A DNA stretch of 64,000 nt. It comes from Verrucomicrobiaceae bacterium. Lineage in GTDB: Bacteria > Verrucomicrobiota > Verrucomicrobiia > Verrucomicrobiales > Akkermansiaceae. Within the stretch, counting starts at the first letter, position 1; each line of letters opens with the position of its first letter. The stretch covers positions 1 to 64,000 of the forward strand of contig JAIXOR010000051.1 in the NCBI GenBank assembly GCA_027486655.1. Reading direction: 5' to 3'. The position numbers and the translations under genes are program-made. The notes under the pieces were generated by a model. It had not been told where the DNA came from and made no database searches. It saw nothing but the letters and a program-made list of their open reading frames with translations. Of this stretch, positions 41,713 through 50,634 are shown in pieces.

Positions 41713-43275
41713 CTACCAATCGTCCGTCCGAAACGGCGAGGCGGGCAGCCCCTCCCGGTTGTAAAGGTTCGCGCCCTCGGGATTGCTGGAAAACGCATAG
41801 CGCACCGCCACCGGCCTGGGCACCTCCGGCGAGCGGACCGTCACCGATCCTCCCTCGATCATCGCCTGCGCCCAAAACCAGCGGCGGTCCTCACCGGCGA
41901 TGGCGAAGCGGCGCAAGGGCTCGTCCGGATCCGGCACGGCGCGGCCCCTTGCAGGCTTGCGCCCCACCATCAGGCCGCCGCCGGCCATGCCGAAACGCAG
42001 GCGGATCCGGTCCCCCTCGACCGACATCTCCTGATAGAGCGGACCCGAGGGAACCACGCCCGGTTTCTGATAGACATCGTGCAGAGCCCAGAGCGCGAGC
42101 CGCTCGCCCACGTCCTCTTTGTTCTTCGGGTGGATGTCCGCGGCATCGCCGATGTCGATCGCACAGGCCATCCCGGTGCGCGGGATCTCCAGACAACGCC
42201 GCTGGAGATCGCGGACATGCCCCCAGCCGCCGCCCGCCGGTTGCTCGTCGGGTTTCTCGAAAGCCGCCAGCTGCACGAAGTAAAATGGCAGCTCCGGATC
42301 GCGGAAAAGCGAACGCCACTCCCCGATCAGCAGGCGCTTCTTGATCGCATACTGAGGGTCGCCCGCGTTGTTCTCTCCCTGATACCAGAGAACGCCGCGC
42401 AGGGCATAGGGAGCCAGCGGATGGATCATGCCCTGGTGCAGGAGCACGCAGCGCGGCCGCATCACACGATCGCTGAAAGGATGGGCCGGCCACACCGGCG
42501 GTGGCGGGATTTCCCGCCCGGCCTTCGCAGCCGCCTCACCCGCCTGCACCCACGACCGCGCCGCGGGGAGGATGCCGCGCAGCTCGTTCTGATAGAGAGC
42601 GAGCGAGGCCCTCATCTCGCCTGTGTATCCGGAGAGTTCCGGGGCCTTGAGAAGCGTTTCCGCGGACATCCACAGCTCGATGTTGGTGCCCCCCACCGCA
42701 CTGGTGAGCAGGCCGACGGGCACGCCGGTCTCCGCATGGATCCGCCGTGCGAAATAGAATCCCGCCGCGGTGATCCCGGGTGCCGAGCCGGGGCTGCACA
42801 CCGCCCACGATCCGCTCACATCATCGGCCGGGGTTTCCGCGAACTGATAGGCCGCATGGAAGTTCCGGATGCGTGGCAGATCCGCGGCGGCGATGTCCTG
42901 AGGCACATCGCAGCCACCCAGGCCCCATTCCATGTTCGACTGGCCGGAGCAAAGCCAGACATCGCCTAACAGAATATCGGATCGGGAAACCGAAGCATGG
43001 GCTCCCTTGACCTCCAGCGTCTGCGGGCGTCCGTCCGCCGGCATCGGCGGAAGCATCAGCCTCCAGCGCCCCGCGGCGTCGGCAGTGGCGTCGCGCGAGT
43101 TTCCCCCCAGCGAAACGCTGACCCGCTCTCCGGGCAGCGCCTTGCCCCAGACCGGGATCGGCTTGTCACGCTGGAGCACCGCGTGATCGCTGAAAACCGA
43201 AGGCAGCGTGATCTCGCCGCGGGCCTTCACGGCGCACGCCAGCAGCATCAGGAAACAGGCTTCCGGCCATCTCAT
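41713..43275 (-). CDS. Sialate O-acetylesterase-type SGNH esterase, exported
   Basis: A 520-residue protein with a signal peptide at the ATG at 43275 (MRWPEACFLMLLACAVKARG). A beta-rich N-terminal domain (SVFSDHAVLQRDKPIPVWG) precedes the block-I motif CSGQSNMEWG with nucleophile Ser 113; the oxyanion Asn and a YQGENNAG block III follow. Related enzymes remove O-acetyl groups from sialic acids or plant polysaccharides. Sixty-one bases separate it from the GH74-like gene upstream, so deacetylation of xyloglucan side chains is a sensible guess. Confidence 0.9.
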   Translation of the reverse strand: MRWPEACFLMLLACAVKARGEITLPSVFSDHAVLQRDKPIPVWGKALPGERVSVSLGGNSRDATADAAGRWRLMLPPMPADGRPQTLEVKGAHASVSRSDILLGDVWLCSGQSNMEWGLGGCDVPQDIAAADLPRIRNFHAAYQFAETPADDVSGSWAVCSPGSAPGITAAGFYFARRIHAETGVPVGLLTSAVGGTNIELWMSAETLLKAPELSGYTGEMRASLALYQNELRGILPAARSWVQAGEAAAKAGREIPPPPVWPAHPFSDRVMRPRCVLLHQGMIHPLAPYALRGVLWYQGENNAGDPQYAIKKRLLIGEWRSLFRDPELPFYFVQLAAFEKPDEQPAGGGWGHVRDLQRRCLEIPRTGMACAIDIGDAADIHPKNKEDVGERLALWALHDVYQKPGVVPSGPLYQEMSVEGDRIRLRFGMAGGGLMVGRKPARGRAVPDPDEPLRRFAIAGEDRRWFWAQAMIEGGSVTVRSPEVPRPVAVRYAFSSNPEGANLYNREGLPASPFRTDDW

Positions 43276-43336
43276 CGGCCCAGCCAATACCGCCACCTCC
43301 GTTTGCACAATCCCGGATCCACGGGAGGGCTCCGGT

Positions 43337-45520
43337 TCACGGATCGCCCACGATGATCCCGCGGCCCGGCGTGCCCACATAGACGCGACCCGGCACACGG
43401 CTGTCCCCGATGATCACTCCGCCGGGATAATCGTGCGCATCGTCGTTGATGCGGATCCAGCTCACTCCGGCGTCATCCGAGCGGTAAAGCGATTCGTTCG
43501 CGGGATCAAACGGCTCGTTGAGCTTTCCTGATAGATAGATCGCGGGATGGGAGCGCCCCGGCATCGCCTTGCCGAAGCCGAAGGCGGACACCGAGCGGAT
43601 CGACGGGTTGGCCGTGACATGCTTGTCGTTGTGATCCATCCCGGAGACGCAGGTGAAGGTGCCGCCGGAGTCGGTCGAGCGGAACAGGCAGCTGAGTTGC
43701 TTCCAATTCTGGGTGGTGAGCCACACCTCCCCTTCACGCCCGGGCACCGCCTTCATCGAGGATCGGAGGTAGCCATGCGTGCCGGGAAGTTTCGCTGCGG
43801 AGCGGACGAAGGTGAAGCCCCCGTCCGCACTTGTTAGAAAGATCCCTTCCTTGGAATGGAATCCATAGAACTTCGCCGCGTTCACCCGGTCCGCTGCGAC
43901 TTGCGACCCCGGCGGCAGCGTGGGCACCGGCAGCCACGTGGCACCGTGATCCTTCGAGAGAAAGGGACCCTTCTCCGCCACCCACAGCAGGTGCTTTCCA
44001 TCCGCGGAAACCGCGATCCTTCCGCCACCGCCGGGCTCCTGCGACGGAAACGGAAGCCAGGTCTTGCCGCCGTCCGTGGAGAGCTTTCCAGGCTTGGATC
44101 CCACCCGCGCCATGACCGAGGGGGCGAGCGAAGCAACGTCGAGCCCCGTGGTATTGCCGGTGGAGTGCTGCACCCGCGGCGAGACTCGCAGGTCCTCATG
44201 CGTGAAGCCACCGATGTCACCCAGGCCGCTGACCAGCGGAGGCCCCTCCGCCGGACTGGCCAGGGCGAGCACCACCGTCTCCTCCAGCCCCGTGGCACTG
44301 AAGGTCCACGCCGCCCCCGCACCGGCCGAGGCCTGGTCCGTGCGCTGCACCCCCAGGCCGAAACTGAAGAAAAGCTGCTCCGGATCCTCCGGGTGGAACT
44401 CGATGTCGCTGATCCAGTGGGTGTCCCTCACCTTGTAAGGCGCGGGAGAGCTCCACTCCGGATTCACCTTCTTGCTGAAAAGCTCGAACCAGACGGGGCT
44501 CTCCACCGTGGCATCCTGCGTCCGCCACATCGCGGTGCCCCAATTCCACCGGTCCATCGATGCGACGAGAATCGACTTCGGATTCCGCGGATCCAACGCG
44601 ATGCTGCCGTAGCCGAAAAAATCCCCTGAGCCCTTGCGCGGGTCCACCGGGGAAATCTCCCGCCAGGCCGCGGGGCCTTCCACGCGGGTGAGGTAGCGCC
44701 ACACCGCTCCGTCCGTCATGCTGTTAGGCCCGCCGGTATTCGCATAGGCCAGGTAAAGCACGCCTTCCGGCGACAGCACCGCGTGATTGGGAAACAGCCC
44801 CGCCGGCTGCCCGGGCGGCGCGCTCCAGGTCATGCCGCCATCGTCACTGCGGTAGAATCCGGCCTGCGCCCCGTCCACTCCAAGATAGATCGTGCGCGTG
44901 GCCTGCCCCGGAGTCCCTCGATTTTTGTCAAACAACACAAAGGTGATGCCGATCTCTCCCTTGAGATCTGTGAAACCGGGCACCTTGATCCAGGTGGCCC
45001 CGGAATCCTCGCTGGCGAGCAGCCCGTCCTTGCGCGAGCCGAAGAACAGGACCTCCGGCCGGTGGGGATCGATCGCAAGCCGTTCGCCCACACAGCGCCC
45101 GTCGCCATTCCCCGCCATGCGCGCGGCGATCGGATGGCTGCCCCAGGATTTCCCCATGTCCTGCGAGCGGTGGATTTTTCCCGCCGAGGCCAGATAGACC
45201 ACCCGCGGGTCCACTGGATCCGCCGCCATGCTCTCCACCTGCAAGGGCCCAAGGGCGTCGGTGATCGGCAGCCAGGTCCTGCTTTCCCGCAACCAGCGGT
45301 AGGCTCCGCCCACATCGGTGCGTGCATACAAGGGCCCGCCCGGCGCGGCGCTCGGAATCAGTCCGGTCACAAACCCGCCGCCATCAATGCGGGCGTTCCT
45401 CCAGGAACGATAGGCGGACCCCGAGGTCGGAGGATCCGCCATGGCGGACGGCGCAGTGTGAAACCAGGGCACGAGAATACCTAACAACAACGAGGAAGAA
45501 GCTATCGGAAATCGGATCAT
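43337..45520 (-). CDS. GH74-like xyloglucanase / BNR-repeat glycoside hydrolase
   Basis: The 727-residue exported protein starts at the ATG at 45520 with a hydrophobic signal segment (SSSLLLGILVPWFHTAPSAMA). The mature N terminus WRNARIDGGGFVTGLIP, then YARTDVGGAYRWL, then LPITDALG, is the GH74 opening. Many BNR/Asp-box-like turns (SQDMGKSWG, SEDSGATWIKV, SKDHGATWLPV, SDDAGVSWIRI) give the two seven-bladed propellers. The family's two catalytic Asp cannot be assigned with certainty by eye. GH74 enzymes cut xyloglucan backbones. It is paired with an acetylesterase gene and lacks an adjacent TonB-dependent transporter. Confidence 0.88.
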   Translation of the reverse strand: MIRFPIASSSLLLGILVPWFHTAPSAMADPPTSGSAYRSWRNARIDGGGFVTGLIPSAAPGGPLYARTDVGGAYRWLRESRTWLPITDALGPLQVESMAADPVDPRVVYLASAGKIHRSQDMGKSWGSHPIAARMAGNGDGRCVGERLAIDPHRPEVLFFGSRKDGLLASEDSGATWIKVPGFTDLKGEIGITFVLFDKNRGTPGQATRTIYLGVDGAQAGFYRSDDGGMTWSAPPGQPAGLFPNHAVLSPEGVLYLAYANTGGPNSMTDGAVWRYLTRVEGPAAWREISPVDPRKGSGDFFGYGSIALDPRNPKSILVASMDRWNWGTAMWRTQDATVESPVWFELFSKKVNPEWSSPAPYKVRDTHWISDIEFHPEDPEQLFFSFGLGVQRTDQASAGAGAAWTFSATGLEETVVLALASPAEGPPLVSGLGDIGGFTHEDLRVSPRVQHSTGNTTGLDVASLAPSVMARVGSKPGKLSTDGGKTWLPFPSQEPGGGGRIAVSADGKHLLWVAEKGPFLSKDHGATWLPVPTLPPGSQVAADRVNAAKFYGFHSKEGIFLTSADGGFTFVRSAAKLPGTHGYLRSSMKAVPGREGEVWLTTQNWKQLSCLFRSTDSGGTFTCVSGMDHNDKHVTANPSIRSVSAFGFGKAMPGRSHPAIYLSGKLNEPFDPANESLYRSDDAGVSWIRINDDAHDYPGGVIIGDSRVPGRVYVGTPGRGIIVGDP

Positions 45521-45695
45521 GCGTCGCCGTCTCGCGGCGGCATCAAGCTGCCGGATTCCGCACCACGCGACAACCCCCTCCATGGGGGAAACCAAAGCAC
45601 CCCGAACAGTGCGCCCCGTCACCGCGGCGCCTCTTTCCGCGAATCCGCGTTTCCGGGGCCGGAGCCGGATCCTCCGTTCTCCACCGCTTCCAGCC

Positions 45696-45722
45696 ATCCT
45701 CCGTCCCATCCACACGGAGGAT
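45696..45722. repeat. Perfect 9-bp hairpin upstream of mpl
   Basis: ATCCTCCGT (45696-45704) and ACGGAGGAT (45714-45722) flank a 9-base loop; a partial extra copy of the left arm (GATCCTCCGT) lies at 45668-45677. It sits in the 284-bp divergent region between the GH74-like gene and mpl, where I see no other feature. There is no T tract, so I do not call it a terminator. Confidence 0.55.
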
Positions 45723-45804
45723 TGACCGGAATTGGAAACTGGTGACACTCGCCCGATCCGGACGGCACGCGCCCCAACCGGAACCCACCACCTCCCGCCC
45801 CATC

Positions 45805-47190
45805 GTGTCAGAAAAAACCCGATTCCACTTCACCGGCATCTGTGGCACCGCCATGGGCGCCGTCGCCTCCGCCATGAAACAGCGCGGATACACCGTCACC
45901 GGATCCGACACGAACGTCTATCCCCCGATGTCCGATTTCCTCCGCGGCCAGGGCATCACCATCACCGAGGGATACCGCGAGGAAAACATCCCGGCCGACG
46001 CCGATGTGGTGGTCATCGGCAATGCGATCTCGCGCGGCAACCCGGAGGCCGAGGCCGCGCTCGACCGCAAGCTGCTCTATCATTCCCTGCCCGAGGTCAT
46101 GAAGGAGTTCTTCCTCCGCGGCAAACGCAACCTCATCGTCTCAGGCACCCACGGCAAGACCACCACCTCGTCCATGCTTGCCTGGCTGCTCCGCCATGCC
46201 GGACGTGATCCGGGTTTCATGATCGGCGGACTGCCGAAAAACCTCGGCTGCGGCGGCTATTTCAGCGACTCGGAGTTCAACGTGCTCGAAGGCGACGAAT
46301 ACGACACCGCCTTCTTCGACAAACGCTCCAAGTTCCTCCACTACCTGCCCGAATGCGTGGTGGTGAACAACATCGAGTTCGACCACGCGGACATCTACAA
46401 CTCGATCGACGAGATCAAACTCACCTTCCGCCGCCTCCTCAACATCGTCCCGCGCTCCGGCATGGCCTTCGTCAATGGCGACGACAAGAACTGCCTCGAA
46501 ATCTCCGCCACCGCACCCTGCCCCATCACCACCGTCGGCCTTGCGGAAAACTGCGCGCTGCGGATCGGTAGCATCATCTACGATACGGATCGTAGTTCGT
46601 TCACACTCGGCGGAGTGCCCTACTCCGTCCGCATGACCGGTGAGTTCAACGTGCGCAATGCCGCCATGGCCGCCGCCGCCGCCACCTTCGCCGGGCTGAC
46701 GGAAGATGAGATCCGTTCCGGGCTCGAAGCCTTCGAGGGAGTCGCCCGCCGCCAGGAACTCCGCGGCGAGGTGAACGGCATCCGCGTCATCGACGACTTC
46801 GCCCACCATCCCACCGCCATCAAACTGGCCGTGCAAAGCCTGCGCCAGAAATACCCCGATGGCCGCCTCTGGATCCTTTTCGAACCGCGGTCCAACACCA
46901 CCCGCCGCGCCGTCTTCCAAAACGAACTCGCCGAGGCCCTCGCCCTGGCCGACTTCGCCGTGGTCTCCGCTATCCCGGACCTCCACAAGATCCCGGAAAA
47001 CGACCGGCTCGATCCGCAAAAACTCTCCGCCGACATCGCCCGCCTCGGCGGCAAGGCCTCCTATCTCCCGGACATCGACAGCATCGTCGCCGAGGTCAAG
47101 CAACAGGCCCAACCCGGCGACACCCTCGCCGTCCTCTCCAACGGCGGCTTCGGCGGCATCCACGGCAAGCTCCTCGCGGCGCTTGCTTGA
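45805..47190 (+). CDS. mpl: UDP-N-acetylmuramate:L-alanyl-gamma-D-glutamyl-meso-diaminopimelate ligase
   Basis: A 461-residue murein-recycling ligase that reattaches the tripeptide to UDP-MurNAc. I take the GTG at 45805, giving MSEKTRFHFTGICGTAMGAVA; the long in-frame extension upstream is Arg/Pro-rich and not protein-like. Features are the P-loop GTHGKTTTSS (about 114-123), the Mpl-specific EGDEYDTAFFDKRSKFLHY, DDFAHHPTAI, LFEPRSNTTRR and SNGGFGGIHGKLL at the C terminus. These wordings separate Mpl from MurC. Length matches the family. Confidence 0.96.
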   Translation: MSEKTRFHFTGICGTAMGAVASAMKQRGYTVTGSDTNVYPPMSDFLRGQGITITEGYREENIPADADVVVIGNAISRGNPEAEAALDRKLLYHSLPEVMKEFFLRGKRNLIVSGTHGKTTTSSMLAWLLRHAGRDPGFMIGGLPKNLGCGGYFSDSEFNVLEGDEYDTAFFDKRSKFLHYLPECVVVNNIEFDHADIYNSIDEIKLTFRRLLNIVPRSGMAFVNGDDKNCLEISATAPCPITTVGLAENCALRIGSIIYDTDRSSFTLGGVPYSVRMTGEFNVRNAAMAAAAATFAGLTEDEIRSGLEAFEGVARRQELRGEVNGIRVIDDFAHHPTAIKLAVQSLRQKYPDGRLWILFEPRSNTTRRAVFQNELAEALALADFAVVSAIPDLHKIPENDRLDPQKLSADIARLGGKASYLPDIDSIVAEVKQQAQPGDTLAVLSNGGFGGIHGKLLAALA

Positions 47191-47264
47191 ACGGCCGCGC
47201 GGGATTCATTCCGCTTGAGGTCCGGAGCGAAACGGAATAGTTGCTGGGAAGATCCCACATTGTC

Positions 47265-48101
47265 ATGAACCTCCCCCTCCACATCGCGATCGCCGGATTG
47301 GCGTTCGGCACAGCAGTCCTATCCGCGGCAGAGCCCGTCATCCAAGCAGGCGAAACTCAAACCGGAGCCGCAGGCACCAAGGCGAAAGTCACGTCGCGCA
47401 AGAAAAACGGAATCACCTACCTGGACTTCGTCATTCCCCGCGGCAAGGCGGGTGCACAGGGCCAGCGGGGAGAGGCTGGACCAAGAGGACCGCAAGGCCC
47501 CACGGGCCCGGTGGGTCCGCAGGGGCCGGCAGGAACCCCTGCCAGCACCGCCCGAAGCATCTATATCCCCGCCGCTTCGCTCGCACATTCCGGCACCGGC
47601 TTGACTCTTGAAGCCAACGGTCTCCGTCTCGCCAGCGATGCAAGTGCCAAGCCGGGCTTCGTGATTCCACAACCCGCGGATTGGGACAAGTCATCCGCAG
47701 TGACCATCACCCTTTACTTCTCCGTCCCTGAAATCAACAGCAGCAACTCCGTCGTCAACTGGCGGCTTCTAACAGGGACCATCAACCCGAACCTCCCGGA
47801 AGCGGAAAAGAACACGGGCTGGGATGTGCTCGACTACGAAACCGCCGAAGACGCACCATCGTTGATCATTCCCGCCGTGGCCGGCCGGTGGAACACATCG
47901 AAGTCCCAGTCATGGACCTCCCGGTTCTCGTCCACCTACAACACCTGGCACTTCGGATCCAGCGTCACCACGAACAACGACCTCTCGGGAGACCCCTTGT
48001 GGAAGTTCTCATTCCAACGGGGATCGGCCGCTGACAACGGAGAGAGCTACGAAGGCGCACTCACCATCAACGCCGTGACCGTGAACTACACTGCGAGATA
48101 A
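47265..48101 (+). CDS. Exported collagen-like protein
   Basis: The protein has 278 residues. A signal peptide ([20 protein letters not shown]) is followed by a short beta region, [12 protein letters not shown], then ten to eleven uninterrupted G-X-Y triplets (residues 60-92: [25 protein letters not shown]). The C-terminal 180 residues form a globular Trp/Ser/Asn-rich domain unlike anything I recognise ([18 protein letters not shown]), presumably a trimerisation head. Short collagen stalks with a LDF-x-IPRG lead-in occur in bacterial and phage adhesins. Its neighbours do not suggest a phage. Confidence 0.85.
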   Translation: MNLPLHIAIAGLAFGTAVLSAAEPVIQAGETQTGAAGTKAKVTSRKKNGITYLDFVIPRGKAGAQGQRGEAGPRGPQGPTGPVGPQGPAGTPASTARSIYIPAASLAHSGTGLTLEANGLRLASDASAKPGFVIPQPADWDKSSAVTITLYFSVPEINSSNSVVNWRLLTGTINPNLPEAEKNTGWDVLDYETAEDAPSLIIPAVAGRWNTSKSQSWTSRFSSTYNTWHFGSSVTTNNDLSGDPLWKFSFQRGSAADNGESYEGALTINAVTVNYTAR

Positions 48102-48195
48102 CACGATCCCGCCGCGCGGGCATGGCCGCCATTTGACATCGGTGACCCGCCGGCACTTACCCGCGTGTCTCAAACGCCTTGGCGGCTGACTCCAG

Positions 48196-48666
48196 TCACC
48201 GCGCGGTGGCTTGGTGAAGCTTTTCGAGAAAGCAGATCGGGACGTGGACCGAGGATTCCGTGCCTTCGATGATGATTTCAAGAACCTGCGTATCCCCACG
48301 CGGGACGATGGCGAAAAGGAGCATGCGCCGGGCAGCTTGCCCCGTGGCTCGATCATGGGGCCTTGTGGCGCGGAGGGAGCCGAGATAGCGACAGCCCTTT
48401 CTCATCCAACGGAAGGGACGCACCGGCCATCGTCGGGCATGCATGGAGGGGCAGCGTTCGGGTGAGCCCGCCCGGACGACCAGACGCCTGAGTTTTCTGT
48501 CGAGGGAGGGCCCGTCAAAATCGAAGAATCCTTCATAGGTCGAGATCCCGAAACTCCTTTCCTCCAGCCTGAGTTCCAGATGGACCGTGGTTCCGACGAT
48601 GCGGCAGGCGGCCTCACCCTCCAGACCGGCACCCCTATCCTGGAAGGTGAAAGTCCGCGAGGTCAT
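48196..48666 (-). CDS. Hypothetical protein coupled to thioesterase gene
   Basis: A 156-residue protein of unknown function, soluble by appearance, with a beta-strand-rich N-terminal half (FTFQDRGAGLEGEAACRIVG, VHLELRLEE) and an Arg-rich middle. Its ATG overlaps the stop of the thioesterase gene (ATGA), which supports it as a real, co-translated gene. I recognise no domain. Confidence 0.65.
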   Translation of the reverse strand: MTSRTFTFQDRGAGLEGEAACRIVGTTVHLELRLEERSFGISTYEGFFDFDGPSLDRKLRRLVVRAGSPERCPSMHARRWPVRPFRWMRKGCRYLGSLRATRPHDRATGQAARRMLLFAIVPRGDTQVLEIIIEGTESSVHVPICFLEKLHQATAR

Positions 48667-49064
48667 CTCCCCCGCTCCAGGACCGCCCGCTCCGCCTCGC
48701 TGATGAGCTGGGGCCTGCCTTCGTGATTCACACGGACGGTGGTGACGCTGCCGAAGGCCGCGAGCTCGCCAGAACTTGTTAGAACCTCGAAATCCCAGGT
48801 GACCGAAGAGGCTCCGACTCGGGAGATGGCAAGATGGACCTCGATGGCATCACCGACATGAAGCGGCCGCTTGAAGTCGCAGGAGACCTTGACGCGCGGC
48901 CAGCCTCCCTGGTCGCGGGCGAAAACCAGCAGGCCGTTCTGGCGGAGGAACTCGTGTTCGGCCTGCTCGAAGTAATGGAAGACGTTCGGGAAGTGCATCC
49001 AGCCGCTGGCATCGGTGTCACCAAAGGCGACCGTGCGTGCGTGGCGGTGGAGCGGGGAATCCAT
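48663..49064 (-). CDS. Acyl-CoA thioesterase, 4HBT hot-dog fold
   Basis: A 133-residue protein of the YbgC/4-hydroxybenzoyl-CoA thioesterase type. The catalytic segment VAFGDTDASGWMHFPNVFHYFEQAEHEFL has the Asp (in FGDTD) and the helix wording of the family, slightly altered (D-A-S-G-W-M-H in place of D-x-x-G-V-V-Y). The C-terminal half has the expected strands. It starts 4 bases after the fabF stop, so it belongs to a fatty-acid operon and may release or proofread acyl chains. Confidence 0.9.
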   Translation of the reverse strand: MDSPLHRHARTVAFGDTDASGWMHFPNVFHYFEQAEHEFLRQNGLLVFARDQGGWPRVKVSCDFKRPLHVGDAIEVHLAISRVGASSVTWDFEVLTSSGELAAFGSVTTVRVNHEGRPQLISEAERAVLERGR

Positions 49065-49068
49065 CGGA

Positions 49069-50316
49069 TCACTCGAACTTGCTCACCAGCACCGAGGCAT
49101 TGTGGCCGCCGAAGCCGAAGCTGTTGGAGAGGGCCACCTTGACCTCGGCCTCGCGGGCGACGTTCGGAACGCAGTCGAGGTCGCACTCGGGGTCCTGGTT
49201 TTCCACGTTGATGGTGGGTGGGACGACGCCGTCCTTGATGGCCATGACGCTGGCGATGAGTTCGATGCCGCCGGCGGCTCCGAGCATGTGCCCGGTCATG
49301 GACTTGGTGGAGGAAACCATGAGTCCGTTTTTGACGTGATCGCCGAAGGCCAGCTTGATGGCTTTCGTTTCCGCGATGTCGCCAAGACCGGTGGAAGTGG
49401 CGTGGGCGTTGAGGTAGTCGACGTCCGCCGGGTTTTTCTTCCCGTGGTTGAGGGCCATCTGGATGGCATAGGCCGGGCCGCTGCCATCGGGCGAGGGGGC
49501 GCTGAGGTGATAGGCATCCGCGCTGACGCCGTAGCCGATGAGCTCGGCATAGATCTTGGCGCCGCGTTTGCGGGCGTGTTCGAGTTCCTCAATGACGATG
49601 ACCCCGGCACCCTCGCCCATGACGAAGCCGTCGCGGTCCTTGTCAAAGGGGCGGGAGGCGCGCTCGGGCTCGTCGTTTCTGGTGCTGAGGGCCTTCATGT
49701 TGCCGAAGCCGCAGAGGCCCATGGGCAGGATGGTGGCCTCGGCCCCGCCGCAGATGAAGCCGTCGGCATCGCCGAACTTGATGATGCGCCAGGCCTCGCC
49801 GATGTTGTGGTTGGAGGTGGCGCAGGCGGTGACGATGACCATGTTCGGTCCCATGAGGCCGAACTCCATGGAGACGATGCCGCTGGCGATGTTGGAGATC
49901 ATCATCGGGATGGTGAAGGGCGAGACGCGCTTCGGACCCTTGGTCATGTAGGTGGTGTGCTCGTTTTCGAGCGTGGCCAGACCGCCGATGCCGGAGCCGA
50001 CCATGACGCCGAAGCGGCGTGGATTGATGGTGGAGACATCGAGCCCGGAATCCTCGACGGCCATCTTGGAGGCGGCGACGGCAAACTGCACGTAGCGGTC
50101 GGCGCGGCGGGCGTCCTTGGGCACGCGGAAGAATCCATCCGCATTGAAATTCCTCACCTCTCCGGCGATCTTGCATTCGAAGGGCTCCGGATCGAGCTGG
50201 GTGATCCGGGAAATGCCGCTGCGGCCAGCCTTCATGCCCTCCCAGGTGGAGGTGAGGTCGTTTCCGAGAGGTGAAAGGCAGCCGATGCCGGTGATGACGA
50301 CGCGTCGTTCGTTCAT
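49069..50316 (-). CDS. fabF: 3-oxoacyl-ACP synthase II
   Basis: A 415-residue condensing enzyme for fatty-acid elongation. The start at 50316 gives MNERRVVITGIGCLSPLGND. The nucleophile is Cys 165 in VTACATSNHNIG, the two catalytic His are in NAHATSTGLGD and TKSMTGHMLGAAGG, and the C terminus has NSFGFGGHNAS. All are canonical for FabF. It precedes the thioesterase and hypothetical genes with tiny spacers and lies 78 bases after the zinc-ribbon gene. Confidence 0.97.
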   Translation of the reverse strand: MNERRVVITGIGCLSPLGNDLTSTWEGMKAGRSGISRITQLDPEPFECKIAGEVRNFNADGFFRVPKDARRADRYVQFAVAASKMAVEDSGLDVSTINPRRFGVMVGSGIGGLATLENEHTTYMTKGPKRVSPFTIPMMISNIASGIVSMEFGLMGPNMVIVTACATSNHNIGEAWRIIKFGDADGFICGGAEATILPMGLCGFGNMKALSTRNDEPERASRPFDKDRDGFVMGEGAGVIVIEELEHARKRGAKIYAELIGYGVSADAYHLSAPSPDGSGPAYAIQMALNHGKKNPADVDYLNAHATSTGLGDIAETKAIKLAFGDHVKNGLMVSSTKSMTGHMLGAAGGIELIASVMAIKDGVVPPTINVENQDPECDLDCVPNVAREAEVKVALSNSFGFGGHNASVLVSKFE

Positions 50317-50394
50317 AGGTTCGGGCAAAGTCTGGCGGCGGATTTTCACCCGCGCAAGCTTCATCACAGGGGGGCGGGAGGCGGCGCGGCCGCA

Positions 50395-50634
50395 CTATCC
50401 AAGGCGGCGGGGACGGCCTTTTTCGTTGGCGGCTCCGCAGGACGGGCAGGTGAGGATTTCCGTGTTTTCCCGGGTCTCAAAGGCATGGAGGCAGAGGCGG
50501 CAAACGACGCGCCGGGCAAGCGAGCGACCCTCGGCACGGGCGTGGAGCGTGCGGGAAACCAAGGTGAAGGCGAGCACCAGCACGCAAGACCCGAAGATCA
50601 CCAGGAGCACGAAGTCAGCGAGCGTCAGTTCCAT
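50395..50634 (-). CDS. Small membrane-anchored zinc-ribbon protein
   Basis: The protein has 79 residues. One N-terminal transmembrane helix (DFVLLVIFGSCVLVLAFTLV) is followed by a basic linker and a zinc-ribbon pair, CRLC (45-48) and CPSC (63-66). Its start lies inside the 3' end of the TonB-like gene (20-base overlap), making it the fourth member of the ExbBD operon. I know no named function; it may be an accessory of the motor. Confidence 0.75.
   Translation of the reverse strand: MELTLADFVLLVIFGSCVLVLAFTLVSRTLHARAEGRSLARRVVCRLCLHAFETRENTEILTCPSCGAANEKGRPRRLG

Noticed and set aside
45696-45722. Hairpin upstream of mpl as a rho-independent terminator
   Set aside because: There is no T tract on either side and both flanking genes start, rather than end, at this region.
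45322-45804. In-frame extension of mpl upstream to 45322
   Set aside because: The extension is Arg/Pro-rich, overlaps the divergent GH74-like gene, and Mpl family proteins start near the GTG chosen.
41187-47190. A full polysaccharide utilisation locus
   Set aside because: Only the esterase and GH74-like genes fit. There is no SusC/SusD pair, transporter or dedicated regulator.
47265-48101. Prophage tail fibre
   Set aside because: The collagen-like lead-in resembles phage fibres, but the protein has a signal peptide and no phage gene is nearby.
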